Source: Oscillibacter ruminantium GH1
Lineage (GTDB): Bacteria; Bacillota; Clostridia; Oscillospirales; Oscillospiraceae
Assembly: GCF_000307265.1 (NCBI RefSeq)
Contig: NZ_DF158898.1
Span: 167,138 to 231,137 of the forward strand
DNA: 64,000 bases
Direction of reading: 5' to 3'
Shown here one piece after another: positions 50,069-57,956 of the stretch (the stretch's first letter is position 1; each line of letters begins with the position of its first letter). Both the position numbers and the translations under genes were made by a program. A model generated the notes under the pieces. That model did not search any database and was not told the origin of the DNA. It saw only the letters and a list, made by a program, of their open reading frames with translations.

Positions 50069-51781
50069 TTGAAACAGTCAAACAACAAAAATCGCGAGGA
50101 GGGTACTGCTGCCCTGTACTGCCGCTTGAGCCGTGACGATAATATGGACACGGAATCCAACAGCATTTCCAATCAGAAAAAGATACTCCAAAAGGCCGCC
50201 AAGGAAAAAGGTTATACGGACACCTTGTTTTTCGTGGATGACGGCATCACGGGTACGACCATGAAACGCCCCGGTTATCAGAAGATGATACAGGCAATTG
50301 AGGCGGGCTACATTTCGGCGGTGTTCGTGAAAGACCTTTCCCGGCTGGGGCGCAATTACATTGAGGTCGGCAGGCTGACCGAGGAATTTTTCCCGCAGTA
50401 CGATGTCCGCTTGATTGCCGTTTCGGACGGCGTGGATAGTGACGAGGGCGAAAATGATTTTACTCCGTTCAAAAACATCATGAACGAGTATTACGCCAAA
50501 GACATTTCCAAAAAGCGCCGCATTGTCAATAAGATGAAAGGCAACTCCGGCGTTCCACTCTCCCAGCCGCCTTATGGGTATCTTAAAAACCCGGACGATC
50601 CCCGATTTTGGATAGTAGACCCAGAGGCCGCCGAAAATGTGCGCCGCATCTATCACATGGCACTGGAGGGTTATGGCCTTGCGGAAACCGCTGCCGTGCT
50701 AGAACAGGACGGGATTTATAATCCCACCTACTACTGGCGCAGCAAGGGAACCAACCGCAGCGGCTCAAAAAGCACGCTGGAGCCTACCAAGTGGGGGCAT
50801 ACCACCGTCAAGAAAATTCTTGGCTTGCAGGAATACTGCGGTGATGTCATCAACTTCAAAAGCTACTCCAAGTCCTACAAGATGAAGCGCCGCATTGAAA
50901 ACCCGGAGGAAAACCGGGCGATCTTCCTCAATGTGCATGATGCCATCATTGACCGCCCCACATGGGAAAAGGTGCAAGCGCTCAAAAGCGGCACACGGCG
51001 TAAAAGGCCGTCCGTCTCGCAGGAGCCCAGCGTGTTCTCTGGTTTGCTGAAATGCCCCGAGTGCGGCGGCAATCTCAATTTCCATTTCAACCAGGGCAAT
51101 CACGACATCAAGTTTTTCAGTTGCCAAAACCACAATTCCGGGCTTCGTAAATGCTCCGCTACCCATTATATCCGGCTGGACTTTCTGGAGCAGGTGGTGC
51201 TGTATGAGGTCAACCGTCTGGCCTGCTTCGCCAATGAGTATGAGGGCGACTTTATCAAGGCCATGATGGGGCGCTCCGCAAACCTCGTTGAAAACGACCG
51301 AGCCAGGAAACAGCGGGAGCTGGATGGCCTGCTGGCCCGTGACAAAGAATTGGATGTTCTCTTTGAAAAGCTCTACGAGGATAACGTGTCCGGCAAAATT
51401 GACGATGCCCGCTTTTCCAAAATGTCCAAACGGTACGAACAGGAACAGGGCGAGAACGCCGCCAAGGTCAAGGCGCTCAAGCTGGAGCTGAAAAAGACCG
51501 AGGGCAAGCGGATGGATGTTGACCAATTTCTTGAAAGTGTCCAGCGGTACACCAACGCCGCAAAGGTCACAAAGCGCATGGTGACGGAGCTGATTGAACA
51601 CATTGAAGTGTACCATGCCGAAAAGGACGAGGACGGCGTTGCCACCCAGCGGGTCACAATTTTCTATAACTGCATCGGCGCGTTTGATGTGCCGGATCGT
51701 CGCAAAATCCCCGAGGCCGACATCCTTATGGAAACAAGGAAGGGCGTAGCTGTCAACTACGCCCCGGCACAAACCGCTTGA
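50069..51781 (+). CDS. Large serine recombinase (site-specific integrase/excisionase)
   Basis: Recombinase of 570 residues from TTG 50069, placed by AAAGGAGG five bases upstream. The resolvase catalytic domain begins ALYCRLSRDD with nucleophile S21, and continues with DGITGTTMKRPGY, VKDLSRLGRNYIEVG and MNEYYAKDISKKRRIV. The 'recombinase' DNA-binding domain (about 160-290), a zinc ribbon with CPECGGNLNF and a second cysteine pair (about 323-365), a coiled coil (about 400-480) and a DUF4368-like tail complete the Tn916-unrelated, TndX-like plan. It is the last gene of the element, 70 bases from the tRNA-Pro 3' end, as expected for an integrase next to its attachment site. Confidence 0.93.
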   Translation: MKQSNNKNREEGTAALYCRLSRDDNMDTESNSISNQKKILQKAAKEKGYTDTLFFVDDGITGTTMKRPGYQKMIQAIEAGYISAVFVKDLSRLGRNYIEVGRLTEEFFPQYDVRLIAVSDGVDSDEGENDFTPFKNIMNEYYAKDISKKRRIVNKMKGNSGVPLSQPPYGYLKNPDDPRFWIVDPEAAENVRRIYHMALEGYGLAETAAVLEQDGIYNPTYYWRSKGTNRSGSKSTLEPTKWGHTTVKKILGLQEYCGDVINFKSYSKSYKMKRRIENPEENRAIFLNVHDAIIDRPTWEKVQALKSGTRRKRPSVSQEPSVFSGLLKCPECGGNLNFHFNQGNHDIKFFSCQNHNSGLRKCSATHYIRLDFLEQVVLYEVNRLACFANEYEGDFIKAMMGRSANLVENDRARKQRELDGLLARDKELDVLFEKLYEDNVSGKIDDARFSKMSKRYEQEQGENAAKVKALKLELKKTEGKRMDVDQFLESVQRYTNAAKVTKRMVTELIEHIEVYHAEKDEDGVATQRVTIFYNCIGAFDVPDRRKIPEADILMETRKGVAVNYAPAQTA

Positions 51782-51796
51782 TTGAATTCTGTGTAT

Positions 51797-51849
51797 AAAA
51801 AAGCGGAGTGTCCTTAATAAGATCCTCAGATCCTATAAGGACACTCCGC
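51797..51849 (-). terminator. Terminator of tRNA-Pro (and possibly of the recombinase)
   Basis: Perfect 14-bp stem (51803-51816 / 51836-51849) followed on the minus strand by TTTTTT, directly after the tRNA CCA end. It may also stop the convergent recombinase transcript. Confidence 0.85.
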
Positions 51850-51850
51850 A

Positions 51851-51862
51851 TGGTCGGAGTGT
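51851..51862. repeat. Candidate attachment repeat, right (inside the tRNA-Pro 3' end)
   Basis: TGGTCGGAGTGT, the tRNA acceptor end, duplicated at 40876-40887. Confidence 0.5.
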
Positions 51863-51927
51863 CGGGATTCGAACCCGAGGCCTCTTGGTCCCGAACCAAG
51901 CGCGATACCAAGCTTCGCCACACCCCG
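51851..51927 (-). tRNA. tRNA-Pro (anticodon CGG)
   Basis: Complete 77-base tRNA with encoded CCA. The acceptor pairs CGGGGTG with CACTCCG (one G-U), the D stem is GCGA/TCGC, the anticodon stem CTTGG/CCAAG encloses TTCGGGA, giving anticodon CGG, and the T arm contains GGTTCGAATCC. Promoter upstream and terminator downstream are both visible. Confidence 0.95.
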
Positions 51928-51940
51928 ATATTGAATGGGA

Positions 51941-51968
51941 AAATTACACTTCAAGCGCCGCATAACAA
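51941..51968 (-). promoter_or_regulatory. Promoter of tRNA-Pro
   Basis: Minus-strand TTGTTA (51968-51963), a 16-base spacer and TAATTT (51946-51941), placing the start a few bases before the tRNA. Confidence 0.5.
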
Positions 51969-52139
51969 TTAGCAGCCAGAAAGATGAGCGGACGCCGCAT
52001 ATACTCCGCTTGCAAAAAACCAGATCAGCGGATTTCACATTATAAAGAAAAAGCCTTGTCTCCCCAATCAGCTGCGCCGCACCGCTATGCAACAGATTGT
52101 ATTATAGGAAAAAATCAGTCCTTTGTCAAGCAAAATTGT

Positions 52140-52168
52140 TCATACTTTTTGCAAAAGATACATAGAGT
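52140..52168 (+). promoter_or_regulatory. Candidate sigma-E sporulation promoter of spoIVFA/FB
   Basis: TCATACT (52140-52146), a 14-base spacer and CATAGAGT (52161-52168) resemble the sigma-E pattern (TCATATT, CATAnnnT). This fits the mother-cell role of the operon. A sigma-A-like reading (TTGTTC, 17, TACATA) is also possible. Confidence 0.4.
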
Positions 52169-52196
52169 GGAAAAAACGTGGGGGGAGGCGGGATGA

Positions 52197-53234
52197 ATGA
52201 CGTCGCGGCAGACCGGACAGAAAATCAGCCAGATGTACAGGAATCGGACAGGATATCGAAGGGGCAAGCGGAGAGCCACCGAGCCGCTGTCTGATGCGGA
52301 GAAACGGCGGCTGGCCCAATTTTTGGTCTGCGGCACGGTTTTCGTGCTGCTGGTAGCGGTAAAACTATTGCTGCCCGCCCGGGTTCAGTGGCTGACGCAA
52401 CATGTGGGGGGCGCGCTGGAACGGAGTATGGACGTAACAGAGGTGTTCTCCGCCGTGGGGCGTGTGTTTGCCGGGGAAGAGGACGGCGGCTGGGAGGACC
52501 TGTACCAGTCCGTGTTCCTGCCGGGGGACTCTGCGGCGGTTCCCACCGGAGCGGTTGTCGGTTTTGACGAACCAGATACCGGGAGCGCAGTCCTGCGCAG
52601 CTTGATGCGTGTCAGCGACGGCTGGCTGACGGCCGCACCAATGGAGGACACGGCAAAGACGGGGGCGGGGGACACCTCGCCGTCCGGTTCCACCGAAACC
52701 CAACCGGAATCAGTGGCGGATGCTGAAACGGATACGGGGACAAATTTGGGAACAGGGACCGGCAGCGCACAAAAGCTCTCCTATATTTTATATTCCAACC
52801 AGACTCTGCCGGAGCATGTCAGCCTTGAGCAAAAGGTATTGGGCTTTGATTACTGCACACCGGTAATGGGCACATTATCGTCTGACTTCGGCTATCGGGA
52901 GCATCCGTTGGAAGGTGAGGAAAAATTTCATTACGGATTGGATATTGCCGCCAACGAGGGGACAAATATCGTCTGTTTTGCTGATGGCACGGTGACGGCG
53001 GTGGGGGAGAGCAGCAGCTATGGGAAATATGCCATCGTTGCGCACGGCGGCGACTTTTCCACGCTGTATGCGCATTGCAGCAAAATCACCGTCTCCTCCG
53101 GAGCCGCAGTGAAAGAAGGACAAAAAATTGCAGAAGTGGGCCAGACCGGAGAGGCCACGGGACCGCATCTGCACTTTGAAATCCATGACGGAGAGACGTA
53201 TTTGGACCCTGTCTACTATGTCTCGCTGCCCTAA
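52197..53234 (+). CDS. M23 (LytM)-domain membrane protein, SpoIVFA-like
   Basis: Protein of 345 residues. A basic cytoplasmic head is followed by one membrane helix (FLVCGTVFVLLVAVKLLL, about 42-59), a long variable linker rich in Thr/Gly/Asp (about 140-195) and a C-terminal LytM domain (about 220-345). The zinc-site residues HYGLD, YAH and HLHFE are all present, so metal binding looks intact. The next gene is an M50 protease, matching the SpoIVFA-SpoIVFB order in which SpoIVFA holds and inhibits the pro-sigma-K protease during sporulation. Function is inferred from context. Confidence 0.8.
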   Translation: MTSRQTGQKISQMYRNRTGYRRGKRRATEPLSDAEKRRLAQFLVCGTVFVLLVAVKLLLPARVQWLTQHVGGALERSMDVTEVFSAVGRVFAGEEDGGWEDLYQSVFLPGDSAAVPTGAVVGFDEPDTGSAVLRSLMRVSDGWLTAAPMEDTAKTGAGDTSPSGSTETQPESVADAETDTGTNLGTGTGSAQKLSYILYSNQTLPEHVSLEQKVLGFDYCTPVMGTLSSDFGYREHPLEGEEKFHYGLDIAANEGTNIVCFADGTVTAVGESSSYGKYAIVAHGGDFSTLYAHCSKITVSSGAAVKEGQKIAEVGQTGEATGPHLHFEIHDGETYLDPVYYVSLP

Positions 53235-53847
53235 AAGATCGCTGCGGATCTCCGGTGGGTTTTTACTGCTGACCGCATGGTTTGCCATGGAAAACGGCTT
53301 GTGGCCGATGATACTGATCCTATTCGCGGCAGCGTTGCATGAATTGGGGCATTTTGCGGCTTTGCGGCTTTGTGGTGCGCCGGTACGGGGGGTGCAGATC
53401 GGTGCGCTGGGCGCGGTCATGATGGCGGAGCGGAGTGGACTGAGCTATGGGGAAGAGCTGCTGGCGTTGTTGGCGGGACCGCTGATAAATCTCCTGTGTG
53501 CCGCCGCACTGGTTCCTCCGGCTCGCGAGTTACCAGCGCTTTACGCCGCCGCGGGCGCGCATCTGGCGCTGGGGGCCTTCAACCTGCTGCCCATCCGCCC
53601 TCTGGACGGCGGGCAGGCGCTGGAACTTTTGGTTTCATGGCGTTTTGGCCCGTCAGTGGGAGAGCGGACGGCCCGGCTTGTCGGCGCGGTTTGCGCGGCA
53701 GTTCTCAGCTGCGGACTCGTTTGGCTGATGGCGAAAAGCGAGGGCAATCTCTGGCTGGCGCTGCCAGCCGCGGGGCTATTGGCGGTGTGCCTGCGGGAAC
53801 TTTGGGGTTCAGGTTTGAAGCGTGGTGTTTACAATTGCAGATGCTAA
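53218..53847 (+). CDS. spoIVFB: M50-family site-2 protease, SpoIVFB-like
   Basis: Intramembrane zinc metalloprotease of 209 residues with about six hydrophobic segments. The active-site HELGH lies at 41-45 in the second segment, and the distal ligand motif is NLLPIRPLDGG near 123-133. In spore formers SpoIVFB releases sigma-K from its precursor. The start ATG 53218 lies 17 bases inside the end of the SpoIVFA-like gene. No clear ribosome site is seen, so translation is probably coupled. Pro-sigma-K is not in this window. Confidence 0.85.
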   Translation: MSRCPKRSLRISGGFLLLTAWFAMENGLWPMILILFAAALHELGHFAALRLCGAPVRGVQIGALGAVMMAERSGLSYGEELLALLAGPLINLLCAAALVPPARELPALYAAAGAHLALGAFNLLPIRPLDGGQALELLVSWRFGPSVGERTARLVGAVCAAVLSCGLVWLMAKSEGNLWLALPAAGLLAVCLRELWGSGLKRGVYNCRC

Positions 53848-53934
53848 ACGCTTCTTTACTTGAAGAAATATTATCATGAAAACGCAGAAGGGTCGGTTTT
53901 TCGCGGCTTTCCATCGAAAACTGTGAAAAATTGC

Positions 53935-53963
53935 TTGCAATCGGGGGAGAAGTGTGGTATCCT
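53935..53963 (+). promoter_or_regulatory. Promoter of rplS
   Basis: TTGCAA (53935-53940), a 17-base spacer and TATCCT (53958-53963). Confidence 0.6.
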
Positions 53964-53969
53964 ATTCAG

Positions 53970-54055
53970 GCTACAAAGGGCGGTCCTCTGCCGCGCACGC
54001 GCGAACATGCGCCGGGTGCCATAGAAAAGCGGCATGAACACCTATAATTTAGGAG
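53970..54055 (+). promoter_or_regulatory. Candidate L19 ribosomal leader
   Basis: About 90 bases of GC-rich leader between the promoter and rplS with pairing potential around GGGCGG...CCGCGC and GGTGCC/GGCAT. Firmicutes rplS can have an autoregulatory L19 leader; position and size fit, but I could not match the consensus base by base. Confidence 0.3.
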
Positions 54056-54064
54056 GATAAATCC

Positions 54065-54406
54065 ATGGATCTCATTCAGGAACTGAACAAGGAAACACTG
54101 GGCCGCGAAATGCCCCAAGTGAAGGTGGGCGATACCGTTCGCGTGCACGTGAAGGTCAAGGAAGGCTCCCGCGAGCGTATCCAGATCTTCGAGGGCACTG
54201 TCATCGCCAAGAAGCACGGCGGTATTGAGGAGACTTTCACGGTTCGCCGCATTTCTTACGGCGTGGGCGTGGAGAAGGTGTTCCCCGTTCACTCTCCCTC
54301 TATCGACACGGTGGAGATCGTCCGCAACGGCAAGATCCGCCGCGCGAAGCTCTATTATCTGCGCGAGCGCGTGGGTAAGGGCGCCAAGGTCAAGGAAAAG
54401 CTTTGA
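54065..54406 (+). CDS. rplS: 50S ribosomal protein L19
   Basis: Ribosomal protein at the 30S-50S interface; 113 residues, normal length. Recognised from [26 protein letters not shown] near 19-44, [21 protein letters not shown] near 58-78 and the basic C-terminus [28 protein letters not shown] precedes the ATG. It is a single-gene unit with its own promoter and a strong terminator; no rimM-trmD cluster is attached. Confidence 0.98.
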   Translation: MDLIQELNKETLGREMPQVKVGDTVRVHVKVKEGSRERIQIFEGTVIAKKHGGIEETFTVRRISYGVGVEKVFPVHSPSIDTVEIVRNGKIRRAKLYYLRERVGKGAKVKEKL

Positions 54407-54416
54407 TCCACAGAAA

Positions 54417-54442
54417 AGAGAGGCGAAAGCCTCTCTTTTTTT
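54417..54442 (+). terminator. Terminator of rplS
   Basis: Perfect 8-bp stem AGAGAGGC / GCCTCTCT with a GAAA tetraloop and a seven-T tail. Confidence 0.92.
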
Positions 54443-54575
54443 GTATTTACGCGCGTCTTGCCGCACCATCGGCCACCGCCTATGCAGCCGTCAAAACCGT
54501 CCCACAGGTCCCGCATGTGCGGTATTTTGCCAGAAGCGCAAGGAATTTCTCGGAAAAAATCATGCGTTGCCGCAC

Positions 54576-54604
54576 TTGTTCTTTCCTTTCGGGTTTGATA
54601 TACT
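54576..54604 (+). promoter_or_regulatory. Promoter of the lepB operon
   Basis: TTGTTC (54576-54581), a 17-base spacer and TATACT (54599-54604). Confidence 0.6.
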
Positions 54605-54708
54605 AATAAAGTTAAACAGCCGCCGAGCACAAAGAGGAAAATCTGCTCCGGTGCGCGGGCGAATCAGTGGCAGAAAATTTTACCGGCGCAATCCGGGCGA
54701 GGTATCAA

Positions 54709-55314
54709 ATGAGGAACAACAAGACAGAATTAGCCATGGCGCCTGACGAAACGGCGGTGGTCGGACAGGGCTTGTACGAATGGGTGCGGGCGTTGGTGAC
54801 CTCTGTGCTGACGGTGGTGCTGATTTTTACCTTCGCCGTCCGGCTGATCGGGGTGGACGGACACTCCATGGTACCCACGCTGCAAAATGGAGATCGCCTG
54901 CTGGTGACTGTGGGAGTTCTTGCGGGGGAGTATCGGGTGGGCGATATTGTGGTGCTGCGCAAACAGAGCTTTTTGGAAGAACCCATCGTCAAGCGAGTAA
55001 TTGCTCTGGAAGGGCAGACAGTGGATATTGATTTCACCACCGGCAGCGTGGAGGTGGATAGAAAGATTTTGAACGAGCCGTACATCAACGAACTGACGTT
55101 CCGCTCAGACGGAACGGAATTCCCGCTGACGGTGCCGGAGGGGTCCGTCTTTGTGATGGGTGATAACCGCAACCACTCCAACGACAGCCGGGATGTCCGG
55201 CTGGGGACCGTGGACACCGGATATATCCTTGGAAAGGCGGCGCTTGTGCTGTTTCCCGGCGGGGATTCCGAAACCGGGAAGCGGGATTATACCCGTATTG
55301 GCTTGATTCGATAA
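54709..55314 (+). CDS. lepB: Signal peptidase I
   Basis: Membrane serine/lysine protease that removes signal peptides from exported proteins. The 201-residue product has one N-terminal membrane anchor (VTSVLTVVLIFTFAVRLIGV, about 29-48), nucleophile S53 in GHSMVPTL, general base K95 in VKRVIAL and the box E motif VMGDNRNHSNDSRDVR near 156-171. ATG 54709 (GCGAGG upstream) was preferred over GTG 54667. It heads a lepB-rbgA-rnhB-yraN run and serves the many secreted SLH and lysozyme-type proteins of the genome. Confidence 0.95.
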   Translation: MRNNKTELAMAPDETAVVGQGLYEWVRALVTSVLTVVLIFTFAVRLIGVDGHSMVPTLQNGDRLLVTVGVLAGEYRVGDIVVLRKQSFLEEPIVKRVIALEGQTVDIDFTTGSVEVDRKILNEPYINELTFRSDGTEFPLTVPEGSVFVMGDNRNHSNDSRDVRLGTVDTGYILGKAALVLFPGGDSETGKRDYTRIGLIR

Positions 55315-55334
55315 AGCAAAAGGGAGGGCGACCT

Positions 55335-56216
55335 GTGGAAAACGGACAGGACCTGAAAATTCAATGGTATCCGGGTCACATGACCAAGACCCGGCGAATG
55401 ATTGTGGATCAGCTGAAAAATGTGGATGCGGTGTGCGAACTGCTGGATGCCCGCATCCCCGTTTCCAGCCGCAATCCGGACGTGGATGAGTTGACGGCGG
55501 GAAAGCCCCGTCTGGTGGTGTTGAACCGGGCGGATCAGGCGGACCCGGTGGTGACGAAGCAGTGGGCTGCGTATTTCCGGGACAAGGGCTACGCGGTGTT
55601 GGAGTGCAGCGCGAAGGATGGTGGCGGTGTGGATCGGTTTCCCGCCGCCGTGCGGACGCTGCTTGCGGACAAGCTGCGGGCTTATGCCGAAAAGGGACAG
55701 GTGGGCCGCACCGTGCGGGTGATGATTCTGGGAATCCCCAACGTGGGGAAGTCCACCTTTATCAACCGGGTGGCAAAGCGGAAGACCGCCAAGACCGAGG
55801 ATCGGCCCGGCGTTACCCGGGCAAAGCAGTGGGTTCCCATCGACCGGGGACTGGAGCTGCTGGATACGCCGGGTATTCTGTGGCCCAAGTTCGAGGATCA
55901 AAGCGTGGGGCTGAATCTGGCCTTTACCGGCGCGGTGCGGGACGAGGTAATGGATATCGAGGCGCTGGCATGTAATCTGATGCGTTATCTCGCGGAGCAT
56001 TATTGCGCGGCACTGGAGGAACGCTATAAGTTCCACCCGGAACCGGAGGACTCTGGATATGACCTGCTGCGAAAGGCGGGGCAGAAGCGGGGCTTTGTTA
56101 TGCGGGGCGGTGAAATCGACACGGAGCGGATGGCAAAAATCCTGCTGGACGAGTTTCGGGGGGGCAAGCTCGGACGCTTTACACTGGAGATGCCGGAGGA
56201 AACTAAGCATGTCTGA
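55335..56216 (+). CDS. rbgA: Ribosome biogenesis GTPase RbgA (YlqF)
   Basis: Circularly permuted GTPase needed for late 50S assembly. The 293-residue product starts at GTG 55335 behind GGGAGGG. It begins IQWYPGHMTKTRRM, then shows G4 LNRADQAD near 60, G1 GIPNVGKSTFINR near 132-144, G2/G3 PGVTRAKQW and LDTPGILWPK near 163-185. The order G4-G5-G1-G2-G3 is the permuted hallmark. The C-terminal RNA-binding domain covers about 200-290. Its end overlaps rnhB by 8 bases. Confidence 0.95.
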   Translation: MENGQDLKIQWYPGHMTKTRRMIVDQLKNVDAVCELLDARIPVSSRNPDVDELTAGKPRLVVLNRADQADPVVTKQWAAYFRDKGYAVLECSAKDGGGVDRFPAAVRTLLADKLRAYAEKGQVGRTVRVMILGIPNVGKSTFINRVAKRKTAKTEDRPGVTRAKQWVPIDRGLELLDTPGILWPKFEDQSVGLNLAFTGAVRDEVMDIEALACNLMRYLAEHYCAALEERYKFHPEPEDSGYDLLRKAGQKRGFVMRGGEIDTERMAKILLDEFRGGKLGRFTLEMPEETKHV

Positions 56217-56844
56217 ACTGGAGCATCCTTGGAGCATAGAGGAGCGGTGCTTTGCCGCCGGATATGAAACGGTCTGCGGCGCGGACGAAGCCGGGGCCGG
56301 GCCGCTGGCGGGGCCGGTATACGCCGCGGCGGTGATTTTGCCCCGGGGGCTTGTGATCGACGGGCTGAACGACTCTAAAAAATTGAGTCCAAAAAAGCGG
56401 GATGCGTTGTTTGAAATCATCTGTGCCGAGGCCGAAAGCTATTGCGTGGCGCGGGTGGAGGCGGAGGAAATTGACCGCATCGACATTTTGAACGCCCGGA
56501 TGAAGGCCATGCAGCTGGCGATTGACGGTTTGGCCGTCAAGGCGGATTTTGCGCTGATCGACGGAAACCGGGATCGGGGGAGCCTGTGCGCCATCACCGC
56601 GCCTCATGAAACGGTGGTCGGTGGAGACGGAAAGAGCGCGTCCATTGCGGCGGCCTCCATTCTGGCCAAGGTCAGCCGAGATCGGTTTGTGACGGAGGTT
56701 TTGGATACGCAATATCCCCAGTACCAATTTGCCAAGCACAAGGGGTATGGCACAAAACTCCACTACGAGATGCTGGATGCCTACGGCCCTTGTCCGGCGC
56801 ACCGAAGCAGCTTTTTGAAAAAATGGGAACGGGAACGCTTGTGA
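56209..56844 (+). CDS. rnhB: Ribonuclease HII
   Basis: Removes RNA from DNA-RNA hybrids and single ribonucleotides in DNA. The 211-residue product has the metal-site motifs GADEAGAGPLAGPV near 24-37 (Asp-Glu pair), the DSKKLSPKKRD block near 57-67 and ALIDGN near 119-124, and ends with the typical FAKHKGYGTKLHYEML...GPCPAHRSSF region. ATG 56209 has GGAGG upstream and overlaps rbgA, the same gene order as in Bacillus (rbgA-rnhB). Confidence 0.96.
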   Translation: MSELEHPWSIEERCFAAGYETVCGADEAGAGPLAGPVYAAAVILPRGLVIDGLNDSKKLSPKKRDALFEIICAEAESYCVARVEAEEIDRIDILNARMKAMQLAIDGLAVKADFALIDGNRDRGSLCAITAPHETVVGGDGKSASIAAASILAKVSRDRFVTEVLDTQYPQYQFAKHKGYGTKLHYEMLDAYGPCPAHRSSFLKKWERERL

Positions 56845-57194
56845 GTACGAGAAGCGCCGGGAACCGGGGCGAGGCGGCGGTGGCGGACTATCTGCGAAAG
56901 CGGGGATACCGGCTGCTTGCCGGCCAGTGGCGCTGTCGGTTCGGAGAAATTGATCTGATCGCCCGGGACGGACAGGGGCTTTTGTGCTTTGTGGAGGTCA
57001 AACTGCGGAGCAATCTGCAAATGGGCCTTCCTCGGGAGTACGTGGACGGGCGCAAGCAGGCGCGTCTGCGAACTGCCGCGGCACTGTACATGAGCGTCAA
57101 GGACTTGGACGAGCCTGCCCGGTTTGACGTGGCGGAGGTTTACGATGAAAACGGCGCGCTCCGGGTGGAGTATCTGGAAAATGCCTTTGAATGA
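56841..57194 (+). CDS. YraN-family (UPF0102) endonuclease-like protein
   Basis: Small protein of 117 residues from GTG 56841, which forms a 4-base GTGA overlap with the rnhB stop and gives the usual short lead (STRSAGNRGEAAVADYL) of the family. The Holliday-resolvase-like fold shows RFGEIDLIARDGQGLLCFVEVKLRS near 33-57, with E/D and EVK as the nuclease-type residues. Biological role is not established in any detail. It is commonly next to rnhB, as here. Confidence 0.88.
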   Translation: MSTRSAGNRGEAAVADYLRKRGYRLLAGQWRCRFGEIDLIARDGQGLLCFVEVKLRSNLQMGLPREYVDGRKQARLRTAAALYMSVKDLDEPARFDVAEVYDENGALRVEYLENAFE

Positions 57195-57212
57195 GGAGGG
57201 GTGATTACAGGC

Positions 57213-57878
57213 ATGAATTATTATTCTGAAAAATTAAACGCCCAGACATTGTTTCAGGTGTATGAAACCCAGATTCCACGAGTCAAGCAGTATTTACAGG
57301 CGGAAATAGAGTTTGTCAAGAGGAATTTATCAAAAGGACAGCGGGTTTTAGAGCTTGGCGCCGGGTATGGCCGGATTGTCAGAGAATTATCACCCTTTTG
57401 CGGTTCGATTGTCGGAATAGATATCTCGGAGGAAAACGTGGCGTTGGGCAGGGACTATCTCAAAGACTATCCCAACGCAGGCATGGTTGTAATGGATGTT
57501 TTCCAGATGAATTTTCCCCAAGCTTTTGATGTAATCCTTTGTTTACAAAACGGACTTTCCGCCATGCGGGCCGATTCCACGGTCATTCACAAAGTTTTAG
57601 AGACGCTGGCCCCGGGAGGGACGGCCTACTTTAGCAGTTACAGCGCTCAATTTTGGGATGTTCGCCTCAAATGGTTTGAAGAGCAAGCGTCAAAAGGGCT
57701 TTTGGGGGAAATTGACTATGGCAAGAGTCGAAACGGCGTGATTATCTGCAAGGACGGGTTTCAGTCGTCGACCCATTCGCCAGAGGATTTTCAGGAAATC
57801 GGTAAGCGGTCGGGCTATCCCTATCAGGTGCGGGAAGTGGATGAGTCCAGCGTGTTTTTAATCATCCATAAAAAATAG
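57213..57878 (+). CDS. Class I SAM-dependent methyltransferase
   Basis: Predicted methyltransferase of 221 residues. Motif I VLELGAGYGRIVREL (about 47-61), acidic motif II GIDISEENV (about 70-78) and a motif around FDVILCLQNGLSAM (about 107-120) define the Rossmann core. The substrate is unknown. ATG 57213 follows GGAGGGG by about 11 bases; GTG 57201 is the alternative. It is more AT-rich in codon choice than its neighbours and interrupts otherwise housekeeping genes, so it could be a later arrival. Confidence 0.85.
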   Translation: MNYYSEKLNAQTLFQVYETQIPRVKQYLQAEIEFVKRNLSKGQRVLELGAGYGRIVRELSPFCGSIVGIDISEENVALGRDYLKDYPNAGMVVMDVFQMNFPQAFDVILCLQNGLSAMRADSTVIHKVLETLAPGGTAYFSSYSAQFWDVRLKWFEEQASKGLLGEIDYGKSRNGVIICKDGFQSSTHSPEDFQEIGKRSGYPYQVREVDESSVFLIIHKK

Positions 57879-57956
57879 TCAGACCCACATAAAAATTTAT
57901 TTTTCGCTGAAGGACGGATCTGGTTGCGCCTTACAGCGTTGAGGAAAGGCATGGTC

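Larger units (their letters stand above)
44907..51781 (+). mobile_element. Remnant of an integrative conjugative element
   Basis: Co-oriented ParB-like, deoxyribosyltransferase-like, ArdA, PcfB, VirD4-type coupling protein and large serine recombinase genes. This is the accessory and coupling part of a Clostridial ICE. Relaxase, VirB4, VirB6 and lytic transglycosylase genes expected between VirD4 and the recombinase are missing, which implies deletion or dependence on a helper. Confidence 0.75.
40876..51862. mobile_element. Accessory island bracketed by tRNA-Pro 3'-end repeats
   Basis: About 11 kb between the two 12-base repeats, made of an AT-rich conflict operon (41.0-44.7 kb) and conjugative-element genes (44.9-51.8 kb) ending in a site-specific recombinase beside tRNA-Pro. 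Core-type genes resume at once on the right. Borders are inferred; the two halves could have arrived separately. Confidence 0.5.
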
